Assembly (NCBI RefSeq): GCF_900005765.1
Contig: NC_041690.1
Location: forward strand, 372,001 to 436,000
From: Plasmodium relictum
Lineage: Eukaryota; Apicomplexa; Aconoidasida; Haemosporida; Plasmodiidae
Length of the DNA: 64,000 bases
Direction: 5' to 3'
The position numbers and the translations under genes are program-made. Each line of letters begins with the position of its first letter. Positions within the stretch are counted from its first letter, which is position 1. Below are positions 45,991 to 56,852 of the stretch, in pieces. The notes under the pieces are model-generated. The model did not search any database. It saw only the letters and a program-made list of their open reading frames with translations, and had not been told where the DNA came from.

Positions 45991-48000
45991 ATGAATTACG
46001 CTGAATACTATATTAAACAAAATATATTATCATTAAATATCCAAGTAAATATTTTATCTAAATCCTTATTTAATGATTTAATAATATCAAAAAATTTAAT
46101 AAATCACATTAAAGCTTATGTGATAATTAAAAAAAAAGAGAAAATAAGAAATTTTAATTTATATAAAATTAAGTTACAACTAATTTATAATAATACGAAC
46201 AGGCATATATTTTTAAAAAAAAATACAAGACAGATAAAATCAAATATTACTACTATAAAAGATGTTGAAAAGAAAGAAGTGAATTTTTGTGAAGAAAAAT
46301 ATTTGAATTACAATAATTCTAATCAAAAAGAGAAAAATATTTTCAATAATAAAGATAATAATAATTCATATAAAAAAATTACATATTATAATAATGAAAT
46401 AAATAAATTAATTAATGAAAGTAGTAATGAAAATAATTACAATTTATCAGCAAAAATAGAAATAAAGGAAAGAAAAGTAGAAAATGATAAAAAAAAAAAA
46501 GATAGTACAGAGTTTCTATTAAATACATCAGAAAGCATATTGCATGATAGCATTTCTATGAATAAAATAAAAAAATTAAATGAAGAAAATGAAGTAGATT
46601 ATTTTGATATAACTGATGTATTAAGAGAAAGAAACATTTTTACAAAAGATTTTCATTTATTTGAAAAAAAATATTTTTGTAAATATATATGTTTACCCTC
46701 TATGTTATCTATATTAAATGTAAACATAAAATCAATTCATTTTGTATTAGATAAAAAATTGAGTATACACCTACTATTGGATATTACGGTAAATAGAAAA
46801 AATAATAGTTTTTTTGAAATAAATAAAAATAAAGAATTAGATGATATGTTAAAATTAAAAAAAAATATTATACAATGCAAATTTTGTAATTCTAATATTA
46901 TTTCATATTCAAATATTAATTTTATAATTCCACACATATATTTAAACATAAATAATTTTTTTGAGCATGCATTTTGTGAGGAATGCACAACATTTTCTTA
47001 TGATAATTTGAAGGATAATGACAATAATATATTAATTTTTTCTAATTATTTATCATTTAATTTTAATTTAATAAAAAATAGCGAATTACTTGTCAAAAAG
47101 CAATCAATTGAAAATTTTAGGTATATGTTCTTTTGTAATTTTTGCTATAATTCACTAGGTTATCTAGAAAATGAAAATGAAAACACTTATTCTTACACAA
47201 ATAAAAATATTTATGATAATATAAAATTTTTATTCTTTAATTCTACTAAGGAAATGGATAGAAAGAAATATATAAAACTTGATAAATTATTATTAAACTC
47301 TCTGAAATCATATGCAAATATTGTTGAAAAAAATGGAGAGCAAATAAAAAGTACTAATGGAGAATATTATAGTGGTTTTGCAACTGAAAATGCTAATGGC
47401 TTAAAAGAAGAATTCTCAGATATTCAAACAAATATAAAAAAAGAAAATAATTTTTTAAATAAAAATATAGAGGAGAAAAAAAAAAAAAAAAATAATATTT
47501 TTAATTGTAATGATAATAAAATAGACCATAAATTAAAAAATATAAAAAAGGAGGATAATTACTATAATAATTTAAAAATTTATTTATTTAAACATAAAAT
47601 TAAAGTACTATTAAATAATGAAAACATTTTTCATAATTACACTGATTTATTATTTCTTAATGAATACATGTTTAATAAAAGTGAAAAGTATAATATATTT
47701 TTATTTTATTTAAAAAATGACAAAAAAAAAAAAATCATAGAAATAAGAATATTTATAAAAAACATATACATTTCTAAAATTTCAGAAATAAAAAAATATG
47801 AAAATTTCTTATTTTTTCAAAAAGCGATGAAAATATTATATTGTCTAAGGAAAGAAAATAAAATAAAACAAGCAAATTATGAATTAATAAATGTTTCAAA
47901 GGAAATATATGAAGATATTCTTAAAATGTTGATTAATTATTCTTATAAATCTGATATTTTTCAAAATAAATTCTTTTCATATCTTCATTTAGTACAATAA
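45991..48000 (+). CDS. E3 ubiquitin-protein ligase E3D (UBE3D/HECT_2)-like protein
   Basis: A single 669-residue frame. Two Cys pairs, IQCKFCNSNII (about 290) and HAFCEECTTFSYDNL (about 330), are followed by FFCNFCYNSLGYL (about 382). This is the Cys/zinc arrangement with the C-x-x-C-x-x-x-LG element of the HECT_2 (UBE3D) family, whose animal member binds a ubiquitin-conjugating enzyme. The C-terminus also fits: FQKAMKILYCLRK, then a gap, then YELINVSKEIYEDILKMLINYS, matches the family's final ALKVL and EL-ELP-EV-EE-L-L helices. A conserved PS-x-x-W-x-E-x-x-D-x-W stretch between the Cys pairs is poorly kept (NNFFEHAFCEEC), so the assignment is moderate. Asn/Lys-rich insertions lie near residues 85-200 and 450-530. 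No signal peptide; probably cytosolic or nuclear. Confidence 0.6.
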   Translation: MNYAEYYIKQNILSLNIQVNILSKSLFNDLIISKNLINHIKAYVIIKKKEKIRNFNLYKIKLQLIYNNTNRHIFLKKNTRQIKSNITTIKDVEKKEVNFCEEKYLNYNNSNQKEKNIFNNKDNNNSYKKITYYNNEINKLINESSNENNYNLSAKIEIKERKVENDKKKKDSTEFLLNTSESILHDSISMNKIKKLNEENEVDYFDITDVLRERNIFTKDFHLFEKKYFCKYICLPSMLSILNVNIKSIHFVLDKKLSIHLLLDITVNRKNNSFFEINKNKELDDMLKLKKNIIQCKFCNSNIISYSNINFIIPHIYLNINNFFEHAFCEECTTFSYDNLKDNDNNILIFSNYLSFNFNLIKNSELLVKKQSIENFRYMFFCNFCYNSLGYLENENENTYSYTNKNIYDNIKFLFFNSTKEMDRKKYIKLDKLLLNSLKSYANIVEKNGEQIKSTNGEYYSGFATENANGLKEEFSDIQTNIKKENNFLNKNIEEKKKKKNNIFNCNDNKIDHKLKNIKKEDNYYNNLKIYLFKHKIKVLLNNENIFHNYTDLLFLNEYMFNKSEKYNIFLFYLKNDKKKKIIEIRIFIKNIYISKISEIKKYENFLFFQKAMKILYCLRKENKIKQANYELINVSKEIYEDILKMLINYSYKSDIFQNKFFSYLHLVQ

Positions 48001-48652
48001 ATATATAATATGGTTAAAATAAAAAAAAACTTTAATTAGAAAAATTAATATTTTATTAAAAATAATAATTTTCGATTTTAAGAATTAGAATTAACTATTA
48101 AATTCCACAATTGATGTCTATAAGATACTTTACTTCTTTTTAATTCTGCTATATTATACTCTATTTGGTTTAAACTTATTCATCAATAAATTATATATGA
48201 TTTTGTTCTAATTCTTTTTTTTTTTTTTTGCTGTTTTTACTTAAATTGTTTTTGAAATTTACAAATAAATCACAACTCCATTTAAATTATATAATTATGA
48301 AGTAAAAAAACAAAAAAATAATATTAGTATACACTATATTTTAAAAAAAATTATAATTGGAAAATATGCAAGATATATAAATAAAAAAAGCTATATATTA
48401 AATATTAAAAATAGAAAAAAAAACAAATTTTATAAAAAATTAAAATAAAAAACATCATGTTTGGCATCATTTGTTTGAGATTTGAAAAAAAAAATGTGTA
48501 GCATTTATTTTATAATTTTTTTTTTTTTTTTAAAGCATTTGTATAAAATATAATGAATATTTAAAGTACTTTTTATTTTTTTACGTTTTTTTTAAAAATT
48601 TTTTTGAAAGACAATAAAAATATTTAAAAATAATAAATATGTGTAGCATTAA
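48001..48652. other. Convergent 3' region
   Basis: Between the E3D-like gene (+) and the nucleoside transporter (-). AT simple sequence without recognised features. Confidence 0.5.
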
Positions 48653-49981
48653 TTAAATAATTGGCAAAATTTTCATATATATTTTTGATGTTAAGCATCC
48701 AATTGTAGTACCTAGTAAAAGAGATAAATAAACTATATTTGGAACTAATTGAAGATATTCCTTTTTATTTTTTTTGTTGCATACTTTGGGTAGTTTTAAA
48801 AAAATAGCATTACTAATTAATCCATTTGTAAAACCAAAAATATATGCTAAAGAAATTAAAAAAATGAGATTACTGAGAATATAATGTTTATATATAACAA
48901 TAAGTACAAATATAGGTAGTAATGTAAATCTAAAAATTTTAACAAATGAATATGATAAAAAGGATATCTTAATAAAATAGCTGCTTAAATTGTGAACTAT
49001 AAGACGAGCTGAAGAATCTCCAAATAACAATACTCCTGATAAAAGTCCCTTTGATTCTTTTTGTATATCTATACTTGTTGGGAATATAGAGGGATATATT
49101 TGATAAGTTAAAAAATTCGTAAGAAAAGCTGCAATCATATACTTCCAAATTATGTTTAAAGAGCGGAAGGATTCAGCTAAAATATTTTTGTTTATAAAAA
49201 GACCTTTATCTCTATATTTTTCTTCTAATCTTTTTGCAAAAGGCATATTATATATTTTAAATAATATCAAAAAACATATAATTGATAGAACAGAAATTGT
49301 TCCGCAAAATAAAGAAAACATGTTACAAAATTTATTTTCATCGTCAGGAAATAATACATAGGCACCCAATATATATAATAAAAAAACTAAAAATCCGGAA
49401 AGTGACAATCCACACACATAAGCACTACAGTATGGCCTTTTAAACAAAACACATATTTTAATAGTAGTCATTTTAGCTATACACAAAATAATACCTAATG
49501 GAATTGAACTAAATATTATAATTTTATGCCCTATGTAATCACGTCTAAAAAAAATAACTAAATATAATATTCCTAGAACAAATACAGTTAACAAAGGTTG
49601 ATATAAATTCCATTTCAATCTATAGCTACCAATTAAATGTAATAAAACACATAAAATAATTACAATTATACTTTCCATTACAGCAAATTCATTTATCATA
49701 ACGTCACTTACATTAAATGCACTTTTAAAAAAATCGGCCATTGATATTATTATAAAATAAGGAGCTTCTGATATTATAGCCATTAATGCATAAGAAATAG
49801 ATAATAATAATGAATACTTTTGTTCTTCTAATTCATCATTTTTTTTTATTTCCATTTCATATATTTCTCCAACATTCGTTATATTCTCATTTTCGTATAT
49901 TTCTTCAATATGTGTTTCATCCATATTTACAAATTTACTTGCATCACTTATTTTAACACTGTAAGACTCTTGCTCAAACAT
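48653..49981 (-). CDS. ENT3: Equilibrative nucleoside transporter, ENT3-like
   Basis: It would move nucleosides or nucleobases across a membrane; Plasmodium cannot make purines. An intact 442-residue frame with about 60 N-terminal soluble residues and then about eleven hydrophobic helices, six before and five after a charged loop near residues 250-270 (RLEEKYRDKGLF). Motifs of the SLC29 family are recognisable: TYQIYPSIFPTSI near 305 (family T-x-x-x-FP), GDSSARLIVHNLS near 330 (the family's D-x-x-GR position), and AYIFGFTNGLISNAIFLKLPK near 390 (the family's FSNGY block). The usual D-x-x-GR is here DSSAR, a divergent form. ENT3 rather than ENT1, 2 or 4 is inferred from its position beside ACC and SHLP1. 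Substrate cannot be read from sequence. Confidence 0.8.
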   Translation of the reverse strand: MFEQESYSVKISDASKFVNMDETHIEEIYENENITNVGEIYEMEIKKNDELEEQKYSLLLSISYALMAIISEAPYFIIISMADFFKSAFNVSDVMINEFAVMESIIVIILCVLLHLIGSYRLKWNLYQPLLTVFVLGILYLVIFFRRDYIGHKIIIFSSIPLGIILCIAKMTTIKICVLFKRPYCSAYVCGLSLSGFLVFLLYILGAYVLFPDDENKFCNMFSLFCGTISVLSIICFLILFKIYNMPFAKRLEEKYRDKGLFINKNILAESFRSLNIIWKYMIAAFLTNFLTYQIYPSIFPTSIDIQKESKGLLSGVLLFGDSSARLIVHNLSSYFIKISFLSYSFVKIFRFTLLPIFVLIVIYKHYILSNLIFLISLAYIFGFTNGLISNAIFLKLPKVCNKKNKKEYLQLVPNIVYLSLLLGTTIGCLTSKIYMKILPII

Positions 49982-50385
49982 TTCTCAATGTATTTTTATA
50001 TTCTAAAAAATAATATATAACAATAATAATAAAGAATATCTGTAGCAGTGATATCTTAATTTATGTACCTCAATCAAAAAAAAAAAAAAAAAAAAAAATT
50101 AAAAAAACATTTTTATATTAATTTTATATGCAATTCCATGTTCCTGAAATGAAATAGAAATATAGAAAAAAAAAAAAAAAATCTATATATATATATATAA
50201 TATATTGATATTTAATATTTCCTTTAAATTAATTTAAACGATATATAAGCAATGAAAAAAAAAACAAAATAGACTAAATGAAAAGGTATATGCTTATATA
50301 TAATATAGAATCCCCCTTTTAAATAACAATATAAAAAAAAAAAAATTATAAAAGATGTAATATATGTAGTTGTATTCAATATATT

Positions 50386-50438
50386 ATAGTGAAATAATTT
50401 TTAAAATATTATTAATATTTTAAAAATTATTTCACTAT
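50386..50438. repeat. Perfect inverted repeat, 25-bp arms with 3-base loop
   Basis: The left arm begins ATAGTGAAATAATTTTTAAA and the right arm is its exact reverse complement ending TTATTTCACTAT, separated by ATT. All 25 pairs match. In such AT-rich DNA short palindromes are common, but a perfect 25-pair one is not expected. It could extrude as a cruciform or fold as an RNA hairpin. No target-site duplication is evident beside it. Confidence 0.9.
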
Positions 50439-50952
50439 TTTCATTTAAAAAAACTAAAATATAATAAATGAATTCTATTGAACATTATTTATACCTTAGT
50501 TCTATATATATATTTAAATAAATACTTTTTTTTTCCTTTAATCTATTATAGTAAGGCAAATTATAAAAAATTAAGATAACATTTGGAACTGTCTCTTTTT
50601 TTGGTTTTTTCAATTGATTTGTACTTTTTAAATTAACTTAACTAATTCAGTATGTTGAATGGACACAGTGCATATTTGGGAGTATTGCATATACTAACCT
50701 TTAAATTTTTTTGAATACATATATTTTATATTTTTTTCTTTTTTTTTTTAAGACTTTCAATTATTTAAAAGAAAATATACTACAATACAGTTTATTTTAT
50801 TTTATTTCAATTTATTTTATTTATTTATTTTTTTTTAAATGCCATTAATGTTTTAAATAATTTTTTTAATTCAATGCTAGCAAGTGAATATTAATTTTGT
50901 ATTTGGTGATTAATACGATATGCATTAATAAATGCATAACTAAGATTGCATT

Positions 50953-51150
50953 TTATAAATAATATCTTATTGATAGATGTTTATCTTTTATTTTATTATA
51001 TTTAGTTGTTACTAAGTTCAAGTAATCTAAATTTTGTTCTACCGGCAAATATTTTTGTTTATAACAAAAATTCTGTATTTTTATATTACATTTTAATTTT
51101 AATAAAAAAATATATTTTTTTGCATATTTTTCAGCATTTTCTTCATGCAT
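50953..51150 (-). CDS. Doubtful small open frame, 65 residues
   Basis: The frame reads MHEENAEKYAKKYIFLLKLK through a Cys-containing middle to PVEQNLDYLNLVTTKY and a basic end. Its residue mix (Pro, Val, Gln, Thr, Cys, His) is more protein-like than the Phe/Ile/Lys noise of other intergenic frames, and the local GC content is raised. No family is recognised, no partner exon was found, and the opposite strand has an open frame too. It may be one exon of a small spliced gene, or non-coding. Confidence 0.2.
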   Translation of the reverse strand: MHEENAEKYAKKYIFLLKLKCNIKIQNFCYKQKYLPVEQNLDYLNLVTTKYNKIKDKHLSIRYYL

Positions 51151-52077
51151 TTCTTTGTTTTCTCTCTATTATATATTTATACATAGCATTAAACATTCTT
51201 TTCTTTTTTTTTAATATATCTATAAAATTTTTTTTTATAAAATATGCATAAATAATTCACTTTATATTAAGGTAATATAGATTATTCTCATATTTTTTTA
51301 GATGTTTAATACATATTCATTGTGTGTTTCATTTTTTTTTTTTTATGTATTTTAATCTTAAACATTTTTTAATAAATATTTCCTAATATTTATGTACAAA
51401 AGCGAGAAATATTCCATATAAAAAATCTTATTTAGAAAAAATAAAATTTAATAAATCGAATTTATTTTTAAACAAAAAAAAATTATCTTTTCTAATAGAA
51501 ACTTACTTAACATCATAAAGTAATTCATTTTAAAGATAATTTTATTTTTTTAATTAAATTTCTTTTTTTTTTTTTTTTTTTGTAATATATTATTAATTTT
51601 TTTTTTCAAATGTCTCTTAAGGAAAAAAGAAAATTTTTCTTTTGTAAAAAATATATGTATGCATATATATAGAAAACTTTTTTTTATGAAAATATGAATA
51701 AAAATTTAATAAGAAATAGTATTATTTTTTTTTTTTTTTTACTTTTTTTAATTATATAAAATTATAATTTTTATTCATTTTTGATTATTTTTTAAGATTT
51801 CTTTAAAATATAAAAAATTGTACTTTTCTTTAATTTTTAAATGAGCCTATCACTTTTTTTTTTTTTTTTTTGATTGTTAAATATTATCTTTTTTAACTTT
51901 AAAATAACAATATAAATTCAAATATATTTATATATATTTTGTAATATATATTTTTTTCTTTTTTTTAAATAATATATTTATATCCTTATATCCAAACTTT
52001 GTTTTTATACCTTATTGTAAATGTAATTAATAATATTAACATTAATATATCTGAAGTTTGTTTTATTTCGAAAATAC

Positions 52078-52109
<32 letters not shown>

Positions 52110-52208
52110 GTTTTTTTTTTTTTCTTTTGGTTTAATTATGTAATTATATATATATATTTTTATAACTAAATTATAGTAATTCAATAATCTTAAAAATAAC
52201 TTAAGAAA

Positions 52209-52967
52209 ATGACAAAAAGAATTATAAAAAAGTCCATACCAAATGAAAATAGAGATCATAAAAGTAAAATAGAAAAAAATAAGGAAAATAACTATGAAGA
52301 AATAAAAGAAAATAATAACAGAAATATTTTAACATTAAATAATATATTAGAGGAAAAAGAAACAGAAAGTAAAAAAAAAGTGAAAAATAAATTAATATGT
52401 AAAAAGAAAAATATAACCAATGCTAATACAAATGAAATGAGAATTATAACAATACCAAGACAAAGAAAATCATCAGTTTTAAAAAATTGGTTAGAATTAA
52501 TAAAACCAATTGTAACAAACTTAAAATTGGAAATACGAATGAATAAAGATAAAATAGAAGTGAGAACATGTAAACTAACAGAAGATAAAAACAATTTACA
52601 AAAATCATCAGATTATATAAAAGCATATTTGCTTGGTTTTAGTATAGAAGATGCATTAGCTTTATTAAGAATTGAAGATTTATATATTGAAAGTTTTCAA
52701 ATTCAAGATGTAAAAATTTTAAAAGGGGATCATTTATCTAGATGTATTGGAAGAATATGTGGCAGCAACGGATCAACAAAATATGCAATCGAAAATGCAA
52801 CTAAAACAAGAATTGTAATAGCAGGAGATAAAATTCACATTTTAGGTAGTTATAATAATATTAAAATGGCTAGATATTCAATATGTAGCTTAATTCTTGG
52901 TTCTACTCAAGGAAAAATATTTAATAAATTAAATATTTTAGCAAAAAGATTAAAAGAAAGATTTTAA
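52209..52967 (+). CDS. PNO1: Ribosome assembly factor PNO1 (Dim2), partner of NOB1
   Basis: It binds the 3' end of 18S pre-rRNA in pre-40S particles and helps the NOB1 endonuclease make the final cut. A single 252-residue frame, near the usual size. The first about 75 residues are Lys/Asn-rich. From residue 78 the match to PNO1 is nearly continuous: RIITIPRQRKSSVLKNWLEL, the EVRTCKLTED block, ADFVKAF-like DYIKAYLLGFSIEDALALLR, and DVKILKGDHLSRCIGRICGS. It continues through ATKTRIVIAGDKIHILGSYN and IKMARYSICSLILGS to the C-terminus. The KH-like domain has GRICGSNG in place of the usual GKGG-type loop. Nothing is truncated. Confident assignment. Confidence 0.97.
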   Translation: MTKRIIKKSIPNENRDHKSKIEKNKENNYEEIKENNNRNILTLNNILEEKETESKKKVKNKLICKKKNITNANTNEMRIITIPRQRKSSVLKNWLELIKPIVTNLKLEIRMNKDKIEVRTCKLTEDKNNLQKSSDYIKAYLLGFSIEDALALLRIEDLYIESFQIQDVKILKGDHLSRCIGRICGSNGSTKYAIENATKTRIVIAGDKIHILGSYNNIKMARYSICSLILGSTQGKIFNKLNILAKRLKERF

Positions 52968-53909
52968 ATTTTTTAGTAATGAATAAATTTTTGTTTTGTA
53001 CATATATACAATTTTATGTTATTTTAGTATTTGTTATTTTATTTTATTTTATTTTTTTAAATATAAGAAATATATGTTTTTTTTTAAGAAAACAAAAAAT
53101 ATAGCTAAAAAATTATAAAATATTGACCTTTGTAATAAAAAAAAAAAAAAATTAAATTACCTTCTTTTTTAAAATCCCAAAAGTTCAAGAATTACTTTTG
53201 CAATATTTATATATCTGCATTTAAATAAAAAATATAAAAATGAAAATATTATTTTCAAAAACAAAATTTGAAAAACATTTAATTAGATTTCTTTAATTTG
53301 TATGCAAATATAAATAATTAAAAAAAAAAGGGAAAATTAGCTTTGCATAAAAAATTAGTTATAAGATTTATGTGTATATTTTAAATAAAAAGTTACGCTT
53401 CTTATAAATTCTTAAATATAGATAAAAAAAAAAAAAATATGTTATATAATGTTTAAATTTTATTATATATTATTTCCTTTTTCTTAAGAAAGAAAAAAAA
53501 ATATTGTAAATGTTAGAAATAATTACTATGTAAATATAAAGAGAAATATTTCCTTAATATACTTTTTGTTTTTGCTTTGTTATTTTATATATATTTTTTT
53601 TTCTTATTAATTTGATAAATTTTACAGAGATTAGTCTATTGATATTATTCTTCCTTTAATATAGAAAAAATTGAAAAGAAAAGTCAAAAGTATATATTAG
53701 TTCTTTATTATACTTTTTATATTAATACAATTTTTTTAAAATAAATTGTACATATATTCATATGTAATTCTTGATGTCTAATACTTTTCTCTTTTTTAGT
53801 TTCATAAAATAAAATTTATCAAATTTAGAAATATTATACTTCAAAAGAAATTTAAAAAAAAAAATTTTTTTTTTTAATTTTGTATACATCCTACTTTTTC
53901 TGTAATTTG

Positions 53910-53947
<38 letters not shown>

Positions 53948-54807
53948 CACTTTAAAAAAGAAAAAAAAATAATTTAGTAAAATTAAAAATCTTAAAAATA
54001 CAAGTTTATATCAAATATGTGAATTGAAAATTATAACGTAAAAAAGAAGTAAAAGTTTATTTTATTTTATATATTCCATTTATTACACATGTCCTTGCTA
54101 GACTTTTCTACGAATATGTTTTTTTTATAAAGAAATATTAATATGCACAATTCCATTAGCAACAGTGACAAAATAAAAAAATGGAATAATAAATTATTTC
54201 CTCTTTTTAAATAATTATATTAAAACATTTATTATAAAGTTTTTTCACTTAAATTATTACATTTTACTTTATAAATTTATAATTGAAGATTAGAAAAATA
54301 TTTTTTTATATTTAAATTTTTTGTTAAGTAAGCATTAGTTTAGTGAGATAATAAAAAAAAAAAAAATTAATGGAGACATTATCATACTTATTTTTATTTA
54401 TTCAATTATAGTAGCTCAAAAAATTGAATAGCTAAACTTCTTTTTTATATGTTTTTATTTTATTTTCCATTTTTTTTTTTTTTAACATATTCATTACATC
54501 ATATACGCAAATCATAATATTGTGACTTTTTATAGTTTTTTATCTTATATATATTTCCATGTATAATTTTTAATCATAACCTTATACATTATCTTTTGTT
54601 TTTTTTTTTTTGATATTATAAATAAGAATATATACCTTCATCACATATTAAGTATATATATATATATATGATTAACCTTTTATTTTATATTAAGTAATTT
54701 TTTAAATATACTTTTATATTATTTATTTTCTCTTCATTATATTAAACATTTATAGTAGATATTATATGTTTACCCCTATTACATATATATATGTATATAT
54801 ATATAAA
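52968..54807. promoter_or_regulatory. Intergenic region between tandem plus-strand genes
   Basis: 1.8 kb of AT simple sequence carrying the PNO1 3' UTR and the SHLP1 promoter, with (TA)n at 53912-53944 and T runs. No coding exon or fold is recognised. Confidence 0.45.
53912..53944. repeat. (TA)n microsatellite
   Basis: Uninterrupted alternating AT of about 32 bases between PNO1 and SHLP1. Confidence 0.9.
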
Positions 54808-55893
54808 ATGGTTATAGAAGAAAAAATATGTATATTTTTATTAATATACATATTGATAATTAAAGAAATAGGAAGCTCAAATTATTTAAAAAATGATTTT
54901 TTATTTAAAAATTTAGCAATAAATAAAAAAAATTTAGATTCATCTTACTTTTATAATTATGATAATTTGAAATGGGATGGAAAAGTAATCGCTATAGGAG
55001 ATATTCATGGAGATATTGAAGGTTTAAAATTGATTTTAAAACATTCTAATTTAATAGATGAAAATGATGAATGGAGTGGAGAAAATGTTTTATTAATACA
55101 AGTGGGAGATATTTTAGATAGAGGAATATATGGTCCACTTATTTATGACTATTTGTTTCAATTACAAAAAAAAGCAATTATAAAAAATAGTAAAATTATT
55201 TTAATATTAGGAAATCACGAACAACTAAATTTGTGTGGATATTTTGATTATGTCAATGAAAAAGAAATACAGTTATTTTTTGAAAATAATTATGATTACA
55301 GATTATTTAGTTTTAATAATAAAAAAGGAAATTACTTTAAGAAATTAATTAAGCTACCTTCTATAGTAAAAGTAAACAATGCTATATTTACTCACGCAGG
55401 GATTAGCAAAAAAATGTCTCAATTTAGTATAAATTTAATAAATTTAAAAACAAGACTACAAATAGAGAATAAATGTAAGATGCTGAAATATGACAATTAT
55501 AATTATTTAAATAATGATAGTGTATTATGGAATGATGATATTTCTTATAAAGTAAAGTTTAATCATCATGAGGGATGTCATGAATTATTTGAAATATTAA
55601 AAAAATATAATGCAAATTATTTAATTGTTGGTCACACTAAACAAATATCACATGAAATTGGTTCTTTTTGTGATAAAAAATATTTTCTAATAGATACAGG
55701 TATGAGTTTATTTATGAATAACGATCAATCACATCCAAATTATCTTATTATAGAAAAAGGGAAATTTAAATCTATTCACTTAGTTATAGAACATAGAAAT
55801 AAAAAAAATAAAAAAGAATGTTCTAGAGAGATTCAATTACATAGTCCTCGTGAGAAAAAACTATGTATATATGTAAAACAAACAGATTTTTAG
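54808..55893 (+). CDS. SHLP1: Shewanella-like protein phosphatase 1
   Basis: A metallophosphoesterase of bacterial type, found in Plasmodium and plants but not animals; in P. berghei the enzyme is known to be needed for ookinete microneme formation. From the ATG at 54808 it has 361 residues. An upstream in-frame ATG at 54766 would add 14 residues and spoil the signal peptide, so I prefer the later start. A hydrophobic leader (ICIFLLIYILIIKEIGSS) directs it to the secretory route. The PPP-type metal motifs occur in order: IAIGDIHGD near 63, QVGDILDRG near 100, LILGNHEQLNLCGYF near 134, FTHAGISKKM near 195, LIVGHTKQI near 274 and LIDTGMS near 295. All expected Asp, His and Asn ligands are present. 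No introns. Confidence 0.95.
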   Translation: MVIEEKICIFLLIYILIIKEIGSSNYLKNDFLFKNLAINKKNLDSSYFYNYDNLKWDGKVIAIGDIHGDIEGLKLILKHSNLIDENDEWSGENVLLIQVGDILDRGIYGPLIYDYLFQLQKKAIIKNSKIILILGNHEQLNLCGYFDYVNEKEIQLFFENNYDYRLFSFNNKKGNYFKKLIKLPSIVKVNNAIFTHAGISKKMSQFSINLINLKTRLQIENKCKMLKYDNYNYLNNDSVLWNDDISYKVKFNHHEGCHELFEILKKYNANYLIVGHTKQISHEIGSFCDKKYFLIDTGMSLFMNNDQSHPNYLIIEKGKFKSIHLVIEHRNKKNKKECSREIQLHSPREKKLCIYVKQTDF

Positions 55894-56852
55894 CAACTTT
55901 CATTTTTTTTTAATTTATTTTTTTTGTAATATTTGGAAATTTGTTTTTTGTTTCATTTATATTTATATTTTCACTTTTTTTTTAGTTTATTTTTTAGTAT
56001 TTATTTATCGAATTTTATTCCTGAAAATATAAAATATATATTTTCATATTTTGTAAAATTATTCTTTATTTATTTAAATTAGTTTTTTGTTATATATAAT
56101 TACTGTTCATATTTAAATTAAATATTAGTTGCTAATATATTTTGTATGAATTTTTTATTTTTAATTTTCTTTTTTGTGAGAATTTTCATTTTTAAATAAA
56201 TTAAAAAATAAAATAAAATAAATTTTAATTAAAAATATTATGCAAAAATATATTTAAATAGTTTTACATGTCATTCTTTTAATTGAAGGAAAAGTAAAAA
56301 AAAAAAAATTAAATAGACAATACTTTCATGGTTTTTTCATCAAAATAGTATATAAATACCAAATGTTTAATATCAAATAAATATCATTTAGAAATCCTTT
56401 TTAATAAAGTTAAAGGCATTATACTTATTTTGATAAATTAGATATTTCTTTATAAATAACATCAAGTATTAAAAAATTATAGTAATAATAATAAATATTG
56501 TTAGTTTCTCTTATTTTTAATATTTTTTCTTTATTCAAATTTTTTACATACATATTTTTAGCAACCATTTAAATATATATATTTTTTATTTTATTTATGA
56601 TTGTTTTCATAATATTTTGTATTTTTAAACATTTTTTTACCATCTTTAAACGTTATATAAGTTTAAAAGAAAAAAATATTTACTATATTATTATGCACTA
56701 CCATATTAGTAAAAAAATTGATTATACATATACATATATACAATTTTTTAAAGTAGTATACCGTAATTAATATTTTTATATTTTTTTGTTATTATTAATG
56801 AAAATCTATGTGATTTTTTTGTATTATATATATATATATATATATATGAACA
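55894..56852. other. Convergent 3' region
   Basis: Between SHLP1 (+) and the SNARE gene (-). AT simple sequence and a short (TA)n near 56827; nothing else recognised. Confidence 0.5.

Larger units (their letters stand above)
49982..52208. promoter_or_regulatory. 2.2-kb divergent region with a perfect palindrome
   Basis: Between ENT3 (-) and PNO1 (+). It contains a long A run near 50072, a perfect 25-bp inverted repeat at 50386-50438, a GC-richer patch near 50640-50700, another at about 50870-51160 covering a doubtful minus-strand frame, and many T runs before PNO1. Confidence 0.45.

Noticed and set aside
51006-51251. 81-residue plus-strand frame in the ENT3-PNO1 spacer
   Set aside because: Hydrophobic Phe/Ile/Tyr string without conserved features, opposite the slightly better minus frame.
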